Assembly: GCA_022478985.1 (NCBI GenBank)
Contig: JAKSZP010013301.1
Span: 62,001-126,000, forward strand
Length of the DNA: 64,000 nucleotides
Direction of reading: 5' to 3'
Source: Massospora cicadina
Lineage: Eukaryota > Entomophthoromycota > Entomophthoromycetes > Entomophthorales > Entomophthoraceae
In this document: positions 45,700-57,400 of the stretch, one piece after another
How positions within the stretch are numbered: the first letter of the stretch is position 1
Layout: every line of letters begins with the position of its first letter
Program-made: the position numbers and the translations under genes
Notes under the pieces: generated by a model
Told to the model about the DNA's origin: nothing
The model's input: only the letters and a program-made list of their open reading frames with translations
The model's database searches: none

Positions 45700-46162
45700 T
45701 TAACTACCTTCCAGACTAGCTAGAGCTTTTTAAAATTTGCCATAATTATGTATCTCCGATGACAATACAATAATCCATTAAGCAATTTAATTTTTATATT
45801 TAATTTTATATGTAGCAAGTGAAAATCCTGTATATTTCGATGGTAGTTGGTACATTGTTACGGATGAGCAATTTGATATTTGGTTGATTTGGTAGTTTCA
45901 ATGGTTTTAAGAAGCGGTTGAGGTTTTAGGTTGATTAATAAGCTTGATGGTTTTAGTAAGCGGCTAATGATTGGTTGATTTGATAAGTTAATTTGGTTTG
46001 GTAAGTTGTTGGTGGTTTTGGTTGTTCCGTTAAGTTTATGTTGGTTTTACCAAGCAGTTGGTGGTTGGTTGATTCAAAAGTTCAAGTTAACTACCTTCCA
46101 GACTAGCTAGAGCTTTTAATTTGGCACACTTATGTATCTCCCATAACAATACAATAATTTAT
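45700..46162. repeat. Direct repeat flanking a degenerate minisatellite (locus 2)
   Basis: TAACTACCTTCCAGACTAGC begins the left copy (about 45701-45775) and the right copy (about 46088-46162). Both continue to ACAATACAATAAT. Between them, at about 45880-46085, lie four degenerate units of GGTTGATTTGATAAGTT then GGTTTGGTAAGTTGTTGGTGG, the same unit type as at 40560-40790. Confidence 0.6.
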
Positions 46163-46223
46163 TAGAGAAATTGTGAAAAGTATGAATTTTGCAAAATAAA
46201 GACGTTTGTAAAAATGATAAAAA

Positions 46224-47218
46224 TGTTTTACTTATACTTATTTCCTTTATTTGGGGTAAGCTGACCAGAAAATGGATCTACTGAGTGGTCAAAGAGAAAG
46301 ATAAAACAAAACATGGACTAACAAACTGAAATACTAACATGAGTGTTTCATAATAAAACTGAACAAAAATACATCAACTAGGTGGTAGAGTGGCTAACCG
46401 CTAACAGACCATGGAGGAGGGGGACTTGAGGGCATTTTGGTATCTGTTAAACCTGATGCTAGGGTGTCATATATCAACTGCACAGTAACTACACCAATAA
46501 CTCAAATTCTGTATGAAGACATTAACTTTGATAAAAACCTCACAAGAAGAAAAGTTATTGTCTAAAATAGGGTTAAAACTTTAAAAAAACAAGAGAGTAC
46601 CCTGTAGTATCAAATACTGCTAGAGGCTCACAGGCTTGCTAATGTAATTGATTATATAGGCTGATACAACTTATATTAGAAAAATATCCCCTTTTTTCCT
46701 TGGCAACCCTATCAGATATCCTACATCTACCAGAGTTTTTATTAGTGCTTTCCATGGTTACTAAGAAGCACCTCCAAATGGTAGACTAAAATCATAATAT
46801 CCAAATTAGGTCAGAAAACAAAATAACTAAGCTCAAGAAATTTTTATGTAAATGTGCAATATGCTAAAGCAGTCAAGTTACTGGCTAGCCACCAGTGTAA
46901 ATATATAATCCTATTATTAATGGTTTTATACCAACTTGGGGGCAATATAGAATAGTATACTAAAATAAAATAGGGGGTGATATAATGATTAAGGCTACAG
47001 CATTGAGAGCAACAAAGTTAGGAAATGAGAAATGTGCCGGTGGGGTTTCAGGGATTTAATTAATAGTAGATCAATACTTTAGGCTACTACTTATAAGTCC
47101 AGAGGCCATGCGGCATTTAATAACTATATAGATCAAATCTTCTATCAATTATTAGTTACAGTATAATATTAAATATAAAATAATATATCCAGATGATCAG
47201 TCAAAGCTGGTTACAACA
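46224..47218 (-). mobile_element. Putative 3' LTR of element G
   Basis: On the minus strand the polypurine tract AAGTGGGGGAAA is followed by TGTTGTAACCAGC at 47218, a typical LTR start after the end of pol. The proposed end (…AAAACA at 46224) is a guess from a CA and a nearby AATAAAG. The interior has no gene. Confidence 0.4.
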
Positions 47219-47392
47219 TTTCCCCCACTTAACAAAAAATTGATTAATAAAGATGTATGGGTTCAACTAACTCATTAATAACTTGGGGCTATCAGCCCAA
47301 ACTTCTAAAGATATTTTTTTACAAAACTTATCATGCAACTGGTTGATAAGGTGACCTTTAACTGGATCCTTCAGGTTGTAGGCATCTGTAGA
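47219..47392 (-). pseudogene. C-terminal end of element G pol (beyond the solo LTR insertion)
   Basis: The minus-strand frame reads YNLKDPVKGHLINQLHDKFC, the counterpart of YIIKDPASDHIIN...AHVKFL in element C near 57400. Together with 48543-49260 it shows that the LTR-A at 47393-48542 interrupted pol. Confidence 0.65.
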
Positions 47393-47597
47393 TGTCATGA
47401 TGGCGGCAGAAAAAATTTAAACCAGCCTGCCAGTCTGGATGCTCAAACACCCAGATGGAAAGCCCAAAGGCCAGAGGAGCTGCTACCTGAATGATGTTAA
47501 ATTGTGTACTAAGGAAATCCATTAGCAAATTCCAAAATGTCATAATTGTGAGAAACAACCCTGCAACAAACCAGCCAGTCATGGCCTCAGGGCCCAT
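47393..47597 (-). CDS. LTR-borne hydrophobic ORF, copy 3
   Basis: Open frame MGPEAMTGWFVAGLFLTIM...VAAPLAFGLSIWVFEHPDWQ on the minus strand. It runs to the LTR end and, by read-through, stops at 47358. The Met at residue 6 aligns with the start of copy 2. A hydrophobic N-terminus is followed by a second hydrophobic segment. It aligns without gaps to copy 2, with many differences that are synonymous or conservative. Likely the LTR-encoded start of Gag, stranded in a solo LTR. Confidence 0.45.
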
Positions 47598-48542
47598 AGG
47601 TTTAGGTTGGGATAAGTGAGATCATAATGGGGGGTTTAAATTTCATCATAAGGAAAGAAATTGGATTTTGGGTACAGAATCTTATTGAAAATTCAAATTT
47701 GGAAAAGTAACCATCAATTTTATCAGTGTATTATAACTGATTAATAGACAATTGATTTGGGAAATAGCTTAGACAAGCTTAGGATCAGGGCCCTGAGATT
47801 CACCTAATCCATCAAAATTCAAGTGAGGTGGAAAACAATTATTTAGAATTAACTTCAAAATTGTCATGATGGGCTGTGTTGCTGTCAGTTTGTCCATAAA
47901 TGACCAAATTTCCAATTTTCTTTGATTTCAATGACTAGAGCAATGGCATCTAACCATTGGGAAGTGGAAACTTTCAAGGCCACCCCACATAAGGGTAGTC
48001 CCATGAGGTTGGGAATGGGTTTGGGATGCCCAATCTACCTGCACCCAATCGCTCCAGCATCCATTAGACCAAACTAGAATTATGGATGGAGTTTGCAATA
48101 CTGCTGGGGAGTGTTTTGAACTTGCCTCAGTTTTTCCAATGGCCCAATGCCATTGGTGAGCTTTTCCAAATATCTGAAATTAAATGCTTTATTCATCAAA
48201 GGTACACGCCCTTCAGGCCTTGTTTCTAGTGATTTAGGGCTTTTGAATATTGATGATGAATACTTGTTGCCCTTGATTTTATTTGGATCTCTCATCCCAA
48301 GAGAATGAAAACTCCCCAAAATCTCATCACAAATCCCCTTAATTTGTTGTATTAATTTGTCTAAAGTTAATACTGGAACAAGTGGTGGGATCCTTAAAGA
48401 GAAAGCTGTTACCCAACGCTCACCACCACATGGGTGAGGTCACCCTGTGAGATGAGAGGGATAGCTGCCCTTCTTGGACCCTTTTTTGATGAAGAAGAGA
48501 ACACCTCAATCCAAATGGAGGTAGCGCTCCACAAGACTTACA
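47393..48542 (-). mobile_element. Solo LTR-A (copy 3) with 5-bp target-site duplication
   Basis: Minus-strand LTR starting TGTAAGTCTTGTGG (48542) and ending CATCATGACA (47393), 1150 bp. GTAGA flanks it at 47388-47392 and 48543-48547. It is inserted in the pol C-terminus of element G and aligns along its length with LTR-A copy 2. It has no internal region, so it is a solo LTR left by LTR-LTR recombination. Confidence 0.9.
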
Positions 48543-49260
48543 GTAGATATTTTCTCAATCATTATAAAAGCCCCTTCCATATATGTCAACCTTGCTAGTT
48601 TGTCCAAATCCATGGTTAAATGATACAAAATGAGTTCCCCTATAGTAAAGTGGGTAGCGGCCATCAGTCTGCGCTATCCCATTTATAATTTTTTTTGAGC
48701 TAGCACATTGGAATATTCAGCTCTTTGTAGTTCAATAAAATCTGGACCAGCATTTCCAGATATTTGTGGGAGTCAAAGCTTCTTTATTGACACAAGGGTA
48801 TAAAATTAGGGGAAGTGCTGGTTGCTTCCCATGAAGTAAAGTGAACAGGGAGTGCCATGGTTGGGTCTTAGGATATGTTATAAACAAAAAGGTGAAAGGC
48901 ATTAAAAGGTTCTAGCTAGATACCTTCATTATAATCAATTTTTTTGCAAAATCCTAATGAGAGTACCATTCACTTGTTTGATGGTGCAGTTAGTCTCCAG
49001 GTGGTAGATCATAAACAATACCCTGCATATACCCATTAAGTCATTAAGCTTATAAATCATCTGTAACGTAAAGGTAGTCTTTTTTTATCAGTAGAAATTG
49101 GAGCATCCATGCTGTTATATAACTTCCTTTAGAATAAACTTCAACATAGTTATAGCACCTAAATTCCTGACCGCTTTAGCCTCCACCCATTCTAGTGAGG
49201 TGATCAGTGGCCACTATTATATTATAACTGATTAGAAGTGTTGTCAACAGGTTTCAGGCA
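48543..49260 (-). pseudogene. Ty3/gypsy integrase remnant, element G (C-like)
   Basis: The minus-strand translation in shifting frames gives IVATDHLTRWVEAKAV, RNLGAITMLKFILKEVI, YHLETNCTIKQVNGTL, then KQPALPLIL and FTIGELILYHLTMDLDKL, ending EGAFIMIEKI. Each block has its counterpart in element C integrase (56700-57390). The TDN box is eroded. It is interrupted at 48542 by the solo LTR-A and resumes at 47392. Confidence 0.75.
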
Positions 49261-49289
49261 TTGCCCTTTTTGGTGAAGCCTCTTATTTA

Positions 49290-49730
49290 TATTCATGACT
49301 CGCCAATATTAAATTATTTGTAAATGACAAATTATGCTCCCCATTAGCTTGGGTGAGCTAATTTTGAAGTGTTGTGGATCATCCCCAATAACTAATTATC
49401 AATATCTTAGGTAAATTAAGCTTCCTAAACTGTTGAGGTTCAGCGCAATAATAATTTGAGTTAAGAGATTACCAGCAACTAATGCTTAGGTTATTTATTA
49501 ATAACCCAATATTTATTAAGATTTACTAATACATTAATTGCAATTAATGCAATGTTTTTCTAAAATTTAGCATTAGATTGCCACCGCTTAGTATTTTTCC
49601 TTGAGCTTTTCATGAATTCTTTTGTCTCCCATTATTAGCCTTAGCACTTTAAATAGTGTAAGGCTCTCCTTTCTTAACCTTAGCATTTAACCTATTATAC
49701 TTAATATAGTATCATTCAATTTACTACAAC
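49290..49730. other. AT-rich spacer
   Basis: Nothing recognised apart from TTATTAATAACCCAATATTTAT-like low-complexity sequence near 49500. Confidence 0.3.
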
Positions 49731-49732
49731 TA

Positions 49733-49815
49733 AAAGGTGGTTAGTCTGGCAGGGTAATTCCTGCTTCCACTCTAGTGCTTATTTTTCAAAACAAGTTCAA
49801 AACCTGTGCTGGATA
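49733..49815 (+). repeat. tRNA-like segment (possible SINE head)
   Basis: An A-box-like TTAGTCTGGCAGG (near 49740) and a B-box-like AAGTTCAAAACC (near 49797), with a T-arm-like ACAAG-TTCAAAA-CCTGT. No complete cloverleaf could be drawn, so it is a tRNA-derived repeat or pseudogene rather than a tRNA gene. Confidence 0.35.
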
Positions 49816-49929
49816 AAAAAATCTCGTTGCTTTTATTTCGCTCACTTTTTTTCAAATTGTAGTTTAAAATTTAATAAAAACTCTCCACTCAACGTCACCC
49901 TATTTATGTTACCTATGTCAATGCAATCA

Positions 49930-51400
49930 ATGCCCGCTGCTCCATGTGGGGCAGTGGTGCGCCACCTCCTAATGTTTTTTGGCCATTGCTGAAATGTGCT
50001 CAGTCTGGCTTGGTTAGCCCTCCAAATTCTTCAGGACGCTATGTATCGCCTAAGTACTTAGTATTACATCTTGCCTGAACTCAGGTGGCGCCACGTTGCT
50101 CCCTCATGCTCCCCTGAAGCAACATGCAATTTGGCCTTTGGGTTGAAAATGGTAATTTGTTCCCCTACTCAGACAAAGCTATTATTAAATTAGCCCAGAC
50201 TGGTATGCAGCCTGCAAGCTTCATCAACTTTTGCCCCTTCATGGGTATTTTGATCTTAGCTTCTCAAGTGAAGCTGATGCTGCAGTAGCAGCTACCACCC
50301 CCTTGGTGTTTTAGAGCACCCCCTCTCAATACCCCTAGCACCATTATCCCATCTACCCTTGACCATCCTTTCTGGGCCCAAGTGGATGGAGGGCGCACCA
50401 TTTGCCCTACCTATTTCAAACTGGACCATTCAAAACAGCGCTGCCCCTCCATCACCTGAGCTATGGCACCCACACCTGACTTTTCACATGATGATCCTAT
50501 AGCTGATCCAATTACATTTTATAATGGAGCACTATCCTTTCCCCCTCCCCCAAAGTGGTAGCCATAGCAACCACTGAATCAACCAACCAAAAATTACCTC
50601 AACAAACCTCTTCACCTAAACCCACCAATCAGGAGCCAGAATGGACTAAAGTAAGTTCTAAACCATCCTCCCAGCCACCCGTCACAGATCTTCAAATATA
50701 TATAACTTAATCAAATTCAACCAAAATCCATGGAATACTTGGTTGAGGTTGACTAATTGAGGTGAGTTTACCCTGAAGTTAATTGGGCTGGGCCTCCTTT
50801 ATTCAAAATTAATCTCAATACTGAATAAACAGCCCAATTTCCAAAGCACCATTATGTGCCTCGCCATGATGCCACCCCATTCAAAAGTGATCACCAACTA
50901 ACTGAAGAGGCAGTTGCCTCCCTGGAATGTCACCCAACCCATAACGCCATTGCAAAATCAGTTGCAGTACTTGCTGCAGGCCTGCCACCTCCTATCCTCC
51001 CTAGTACCATGCTCCCAAAACATAAAAAAGAACATCTCTGATACTATCAGTGGCAAATTCAACAGTTCAAAAAGTCATGGCGGTTGTAAAGTTTAGCCCA
51101 AAGACCTGAATTACCTGCAACAACTTGCAACCTTTGCCACCCTACCTAAAGTACGCCTTGAGGCTTAGAAATCCCTTACAAACTACATTTCCAACCTCCT
51201 CATCTCACACATTGAGCTGCAAGCACCTCTCTATTATCTTGACCCCCATTTCCATGATGCACCCATGCCAGTGCTCTCCGCTTTGTGCTGTTACATGTCC
51301 CCACCAGATGAGGATGAAGAGCCTTCCAATCCCTCTTTTCCCTCAGCCATGGATGGATAGTGGTTTCTGCTTCCATGTTGGTTAGTATATTTTTTGAATT
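49930..51400 (+). pseudogene. LINE ORF1 remnant, LINE4
   Basis: Plus-strand relative of LINE2 ORF1. It has NLFPYSDKAIIKLA near 50155, a broken zinc knuckle CPTYFKLDHSKQRC near 50401 (second Cys now Tyr), a Pro/Ser-rich stretch, and YYLDPHFHDAPMPVLSAL near 51235 in the C-terminal region. Many frameshifts. It stops about 100 bp before element C; no ORF2 was found beyond. Confidence 0.6.
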
Positions 51401-51513
51401 ATTGTCAGTTAAAGTGGATCCATCTGTTTTTTTAAACTTTGTTTTAATTCTATTTAATTTAGTTTTAGCTCTTTCAAGCATTGTAAAGTTTATCCCCAGT
51501 TCAGCATACCTTG

Positions 51514-52072
51514 TGTCATGATTCCAATATGACTGGATGATTATCTTGGGACAGCTAGGGCGGTTTGGGCAGCTTCCGCCAAAAATGCTATCAGTTATGA
51601 TTATTTGAGTGCCTTGAGATGAGGCGATATTGGAATATAATGGGTTATTATTAGATCGCCTCTAAATAAAGCAATAAGGCAATAAGGCGATGTCAACATT
51701 TGACAGATATGAATCAAATCGCCTACAATCAGGGTGATAGAGAGCTAGAGAATAACAAGCTGAAATTGAGGAGAATCAGCGGAATAGAATAGCTGAAGCT
51801 ATGAGAGTGGTATCATCCAAAGCTGCTGTATATAAGCGAGATGGGCAATTGAGAGAAGTGAAGTTGTTAATAGTAGAAATAGTGAAACAGCGAAAGATTT
51901 CTGTATTTATTAAAATAAATAGAAGAGTCAGGGCAATTGCTCCTAATTTTTAGTATATTTTCAAGTGTGTCCAAAGGACCAGCGATCTCCACATCATCTG
52001 ACTGTTGTTCAGTGGGTTTGACCTGTACAAACAATATGGCAGATCCTAATAATAACATCCAACTTTATAACA
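51514..52072 (+). mobile_element. 5' LTR of element C
   Basis: TGTCATGATTCC...TTTATAACA. It contains three GCCT...AGGC-type hairpins (about 51610-51745), a TATA box TATATAAG at 51829-51836, and an AAAATAAATAGAAG run near 51913. Confidence 0.92.
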
Positions 52073-52179
52073 GTGGTGCTCACTACAGGGGGCCCATTGA
52101 TCAACCACCAAGTACTACAAAACTCTAGTTGCCAGCCATGTCTTACACAGCCTGTGTGGCGGAGGATCTTCACAAAACA

Positions 52180-53560
52180 CTGCACCAGCCGGGTATGAGG
52201 AACTCAAACTTACCTTAGATGCAGTGCTCAAAAGTCAGGATAAACTTCTTCAAGAACGAGATTATGTCATGCACCAGCTTGATAGCACGTTTAGCCAAAT
52301 GCATTTTTGGGACAACAAAACAAGGAACTCGCCAACCAGTTGAATGACACTACCTAATGGCTGCAATGTGCAGAGCGGAGATTGACCAGTGCCTCTTGGT
52401 CTTCTCACTGTAATGAGGATGAATAATAGGGGGAGCATCATATGATAGATAATATGACGCTGGTCGGAGCTACTACACCCAGGATGGTAGTACTGGATAT
52501 AAATATGAGTCAGAACGCCAATTCCCTCAAGTAATGGCAGTGCTGCCCATGGCAGAAGGCCATGCTACCCCTGAAGCGGCGGACATCCCAACTTCCGCTG
52601 ATCCAACTTCTCATCAGGAAACTTCTTTTGGATCCCAACCCATTCCTCAGTATGTCCCAAAAAGCTGCAAACGGGATGAGGAGGTTAATATTGAGAAACT
52701 ACCTCCATTTGATTTAAATGGAAACATCCATGGTTTATTCAAACGGTTTAAATTTGCAGCAGAAGGTGCATCTGATAGACAGAAGGCTGAACTGCTGATA
52801 TCCGCCTTGGATGTCAGAAGTGCTTATCAAGTCACCTGTTACCTCCCAAGTAGCTCTGTCACCTATAAGGATGTAAAGGATACCGTGCTTCTCCTGTTTG
52901 GGGGTACCTCAAAGATGTCACAGCGGAAAGCGGAATTCTTAATGATTGGATTCCACCAAAACGAGACTCTCCTGGAGTTTGCTGATCAATTCACAATGGA
53001 AGCCCACGTGCTGATTAGGGGCAGGGTACTTAGCAGAAGCTGACGTGTGCATTGCCATGACCTCTGTGGTAAATTCATACTGAGAACTTCACAATGTCAT
53101 TTTGCCGCTTCTGGATGATAACTTTCCTCTGCTCAAGATTATACAGTTTTTGCGTCGCATATCCCCTAACTTTCCACCACCAAATATGGAACAAAAGACT
53201 ACCGCATCTACTGTACCATCTTATTCAAGCGAATACTCTTGTCTGACCCATGTTCCGCCTATCAACCCTTGACCTTACTATAGCTCTGTGCCTCATCCTC
53301 AGCCAAATTCTACTCAACATTTTGATCAGCATATATGGGCTGGTCATGAAACTGTCAGCAACCTAGCTAATGACCAGGACCTAGCTACGCCAAATGTCAA
53401 CAATCATCTTACCAAACTGGGCTTAGTTACGCCAAACAACACCAAACTTTCCGATCTAGACCCTCTTATGATAATCAAGGACGTGGCTCTTATGGGGCTA
53501 ACTGCTATGAATGCAGCCTCCCTTGTCACTTGGCAAAATTCTGCCATAACCGCTATGTGA
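52180..53560 (+). pseudogene. gag of element C (capsid and zinc knuckle)
   Basis: The N-terminal coiled-coil-like segment YEELKLTLDAVLKSQDKLLQ near 52196 is followed by frame breaks. The capsid-like open frame is 52534-53043: KLPPFDLNGNIHGLFKRFKF, KAELLISALD, then MIGFHQNETLLEFADQFT. This is the usual retrotransposon-gag pattern of a DxF(x)G start and a late F...QxxxE helix. After frameshifts, a Gly/Arg stretch DNQGRGSYGAN leads to a CCHC knuckle CYECSLPCHLAKFC at 53503-53544. Gag forms the particle and packages element RNA. It is broken by frameshifts after 53043 and before 53470. Confidence 0.78.
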
Positions 53561-54029
53561 ACTAAATACAACAAGATCAATACTATCAGGGAAAAGATGG
53601 AGTGGAGTAGAAATGAAACTCTCTACTACCGCAATTCCAAACCAAAACGTCTCTGAATCACTAGAAGTATATCCCGCTGAAGTCCCTCATTACAATGACA
53701 AAATTTTATACCAGCAACCAGTTGGAGGAGTGAATGTAGTAACGTGAGCTCAATCCAAGGCCGCGGCAGACAAAGTATCCACAGAGCAATCAAAGCTGTA
53801 TGCCTGTCAAATGCTTGATCAAGACAAGCTGGATACTGCCGCGGATGCGCCAACTCTGAAAGGAGTAAACGTCGCCCTTCCAGTAGAAGCCATTGTCAAA
53901 GAATATCCCAAAGTTGGTGAGGGATAATGAGTTTTCTTGAAAAAAGAGATCCCGTAAATGTTCATGTATTAAATAGTCAATATTCTTCTTATTCTGAGTG
54001 TACATACTGTGATATTTTTGTAGCAAAAA

Positions 54030-54347
54030 AGAGTTTGCGCTATAATAGATACTTGTGCTTCAGTCAACATAGTTTCCACTAAGTTGATGGCAAAGTTGAC
54101 GTTAAAACCTGATGTGGACCATCAAATGGTGTATGGAACTGCTGGAGCAGTAAGCACCGTCTCTGAGGGAGCATAAAGTGCGCTGCCTCTGCACTTTGGG
54201 TCCATTGTTGTTGTAGCTCCTGTGATTGTGCTACCAAACAAAAACTACAATTTTCTAATTGGGACCACTTTCCTGCGCCATTTTGGGGCTGTTGTTAATA
54301 TGACGGAGGAGACCCTTGTCATTCTGGGGCAGCGGATCCCAATTTAA
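54030..54347 (+). pseudogene. Retropepsin-like protease of element C
   Basis: The frame reads CAIIDTCASVNIVSTKLMAK ... IVLPNKNYNFLIGTTFLRHF GAVV. The catalytic DTG-AS has become DTC-AS. The ILG-like C-terminal motif is FLIGTTFL. One stop lies near 54174. It would process Gag-Pol; this copy cannot. Confidence 0.72.
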
Positions 54348-54477
54348 AGCACCTCTAGTGGAGTACCGAAGGATCCAGTACACATGAGCGATATCAATAT
54401 TGCATATAGTGACGGAGTGATTCCAGTCCGCTATCATCAACTAAAAAGAAAGACTCTTACCCTTCCCCAGCAGATAT

Positions 54478-57400
54478 ATGAATATTAAGGGATGCCTCTC
54501 TGAGCTGCAGGGCACATATCTATTTCTCTATGGACATCAAGTTCTAGTGAACACCAAGTTAGAGGTGGAAGTGCCTGTTGGGCTATATGGGGAAGTCATT
54601 GGACTCTATCATCAAACACGGTTTGAGCCTCATGTGGCTCCAGGGATTATGCTTCCAGGCCATGGAGAAATTAAGGTTTTGTTAGCAAACCTCCAGAACA
54701 AACCAATGCAAATCCTCTGACATCAAATAGTAGCGTATTTTCACTTGACTCCAATAGAAGAGGTCCTTCAGGTTCATGATTTCGGGTCATTGGACAAATT
54801 TGGTCTACCAGTTGACGCACTGGCTGGTGTACTGATGGTGGTACTGAGGAGTAATCTAATAGGACTATTGGAAGAGCAAAAAGACCAAGCAATAGCTTTA
54901 TTTCAGAAGTACAAGGGGATTTTCTCTATTGACAATAATGACTTAGGGTGTGCTCAGGGGTGGTCCATTGAGTAGACACAGGAGATCATCCCCCTATAAG
55001 GTCTTGACTGATCCACCAATCGAGAGCAGTGGAAGACATTGTTACTAATGAAATTAACAAGTTGCTGGAGCAAGGCATGCTTGAACCATCCAAGGGTCCG
55101 TGGGCTTCACCCGTTCTGATTGTTGAAAAGAAGGACGGCACCAACTGCATAGTAATAGACTACCAGAAGCTCAACAGTATTACAAAAAAGGACTCATACC
55201 CTTTGCCAAGGATTGATGATGCGCTGGATCAGTTAGGTGGAGCTCGCTATTTCTCAGTAATGGATTTGATATCCAGTTATTGGCAAATTGAGCTACCCAC
55301 AGCAGAACAGGAAAAATGCGCCATAATCACCTCCAAAGGCCTTTTTCAACTGACTCAGATGCCTCAAGGGCTGTGCAACGCCCCAGCTGCATTTCAGAGA
55401 GCCAAGGTCATTATTCTTGGTGACCTGAAGCTGTCATGCGTCCTTGTATACCTTAATAATATTAACCTTTTCTCTCAAACCTTTTTGGAGCACCTCAATC
55501 ATTTAGAGGCAGTATTCTGCCGGATTGCTGAGGCAAACATCAAAATTAAGCCTCAAAATATAACTTCTTCAAAGATCAGTTGTAATACCTGGGATTTGTG
55601 GTAGACTCTAAAGGGCTGAAACCACAGCCAGCTAAGGTGGAGGCCATCAGCAAAATGACTACACCTCATAGTAAATGTGACATATAGGTATTTCTGGGAA
55701 TAGTCTGTTACTACCGGCGCTTCATCCCTACCTTTAGCTGTATTGGGGGACACTATTTGAGTTGTTAAAAAAGGATGCTGTGTTCAAATTGACGGAACGT
55801 TGTTAATATGCTTTTGATACACTTCGTACAGTGCTGACCAGTGCACCGGGGCTATGTTATCCAAACTAAGACAAAGAGTTTATTGTTCAGACAGATGCGT
55901 CCCTTTCAGCTGTCAGGGCAGTACTTTCTCAGAAAGATGATGAGGGAGAGGAGCATCCTGCAGCATACTGTAGTTGAAGTCTGAACTTCTATGAGCATAA
56001 TTATACTGTGACCAAGTGGGAGTGCTTAGCGGTGATCTACATGTATAAGCAATTTAGAGTATACTTGCACGGGGTAAAGTTCAAATTCCTAACAGATCAC
56101 GCATCATTACGCTGGTTGCAGAACCTCAAAGAACCTGAAGGCCGTTTGGCCCAACGGGCTTTTAAGTTGCAGGTTTATGACTTTGAGATCCTTTATTGCC
56201 CAGTAGTAAAGCATCAGAACGCTGACTGTTTATCTTGACTTCCAACTGTTTCCATGATAGTGGACCTCAGAGACGTGATGTACAATAAAATGCTCGGTGG
56301 AAAATATGATGACGAACCGCCCCAAGTGATCAAAGTGTTAAATGAGATGTGAACGAATACCTTCCAACATAATGGGGAACTGTACAAGCGGATTGACAAT
56401 TCTACGGTGAATTTTCTGTGACCCTCAGAATGGATGGGAATCATTCTGAGCGCCCATAAGGCAGTCAGACATGGTGGGGTGCGCAAGACAATGGAGTTGT
56501 TGCACCCTCAGTACTATTGGGAAAGCATGAACTTCAATGTGCTCAAAACCATTTCCTAGTGCCATTAATGCCAATTGGAGAATCCATTCGTCTTAAGACT
56601 TCATACCAGATAGTGAAACCACATTTTGCTTGGCACACGGTTTCCCTTGACGTTGTTGGTCCCTTGCCAACAGGAGTTAACCGGTGTAAGTACATTCTAG
56701 TGGCTATTGAACACTTGACCCTGTGGGTCAAAGCGAGGGTGATACAGAATATGGGGGCGATTACAGTGGCCAAGTTAATAATGGAATGCATTATTCAGTG
56801 ACACGGCTACCCCCAGTTTATTCTCACTGATAATGGAACCAACTTCACCTTGCACATCCTCCCCAAACTGACTAAGCTTATGGGTATCCGCGGGGTTCCG
56901 ATGACTCCATATCACCCCAAATCCAATGGAATGGTTGAATGGGTAAATGGAACTTTGGTGAAAATACTATGAAAATTTGTAACAGATTGGCCTTCCGATT
57001 GGAGCTCCCTCCTTTCCACTGCCATGTTTTCCTATAACACTAGTTAACATTCCACCACGGGGAAGAGCCCCTTCCAAGTACTATATGGCTGACACCCAGC
57101 TCTTCCAGCGTTACTTTATTTGTGGGTAGAAGACACCGGCAGAATGGAACCTCATTGCTATTTGATTAACCTTGCGAACATTTTGATCAAATTGCAAACT
57201 AAAGCATATTTCTTCAGCTTAACCAAGAAAATCAGGAATTGGGTGGCCAATAAGGTATGTTATATCAGGTTGGCGCAGTTCAAAGAAGGGGATATGGTTC
57301 TCTTCCATGATCAACATGGGTTTGGACAGAAACACAAGCTGGCCAGTATTTGAATTGGTCCGTTCAAAGTTATAGAGAAAACTGGGGTTGATGGATATAT

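Noticed and set aside
46378..46450. tRNA-like GGTGGTAGAGTGGCTAAC block
   Set aside because: A-box-like sequence only; no B box at the right distance, no cloverleaf and no flanking duplication were found.
47358..47597. Interpreting the hydrophobic frame as a host membrane protein gene
   Set aside because: It lies in a solo LTR defined by a GTAGA duplication and recurs in other LTR-A copies, so it belongs to the element.
48640..48700. tRNA-like AGTAAAGTGGGTAGCGGCC block
   Set aside because: It falls within the integrase C-terminal remnant of element G, and no tRNA fold could be drawn.
51610..51745. Regularly spaced short inverted repeats resembling a CRISPR array
   Set aside because: They are LTR hairpins with unequal spacing, in a eukaryotic retrotransposon; no repeat-spacer structure.
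52073..52092. Assigning a specific tRNA to the element C primer-binding site
   Set aside because: TGGTGCTCACTACAGGGG begins with the expected TGG, but I cannot match it to a tRNA 3' end without a search.
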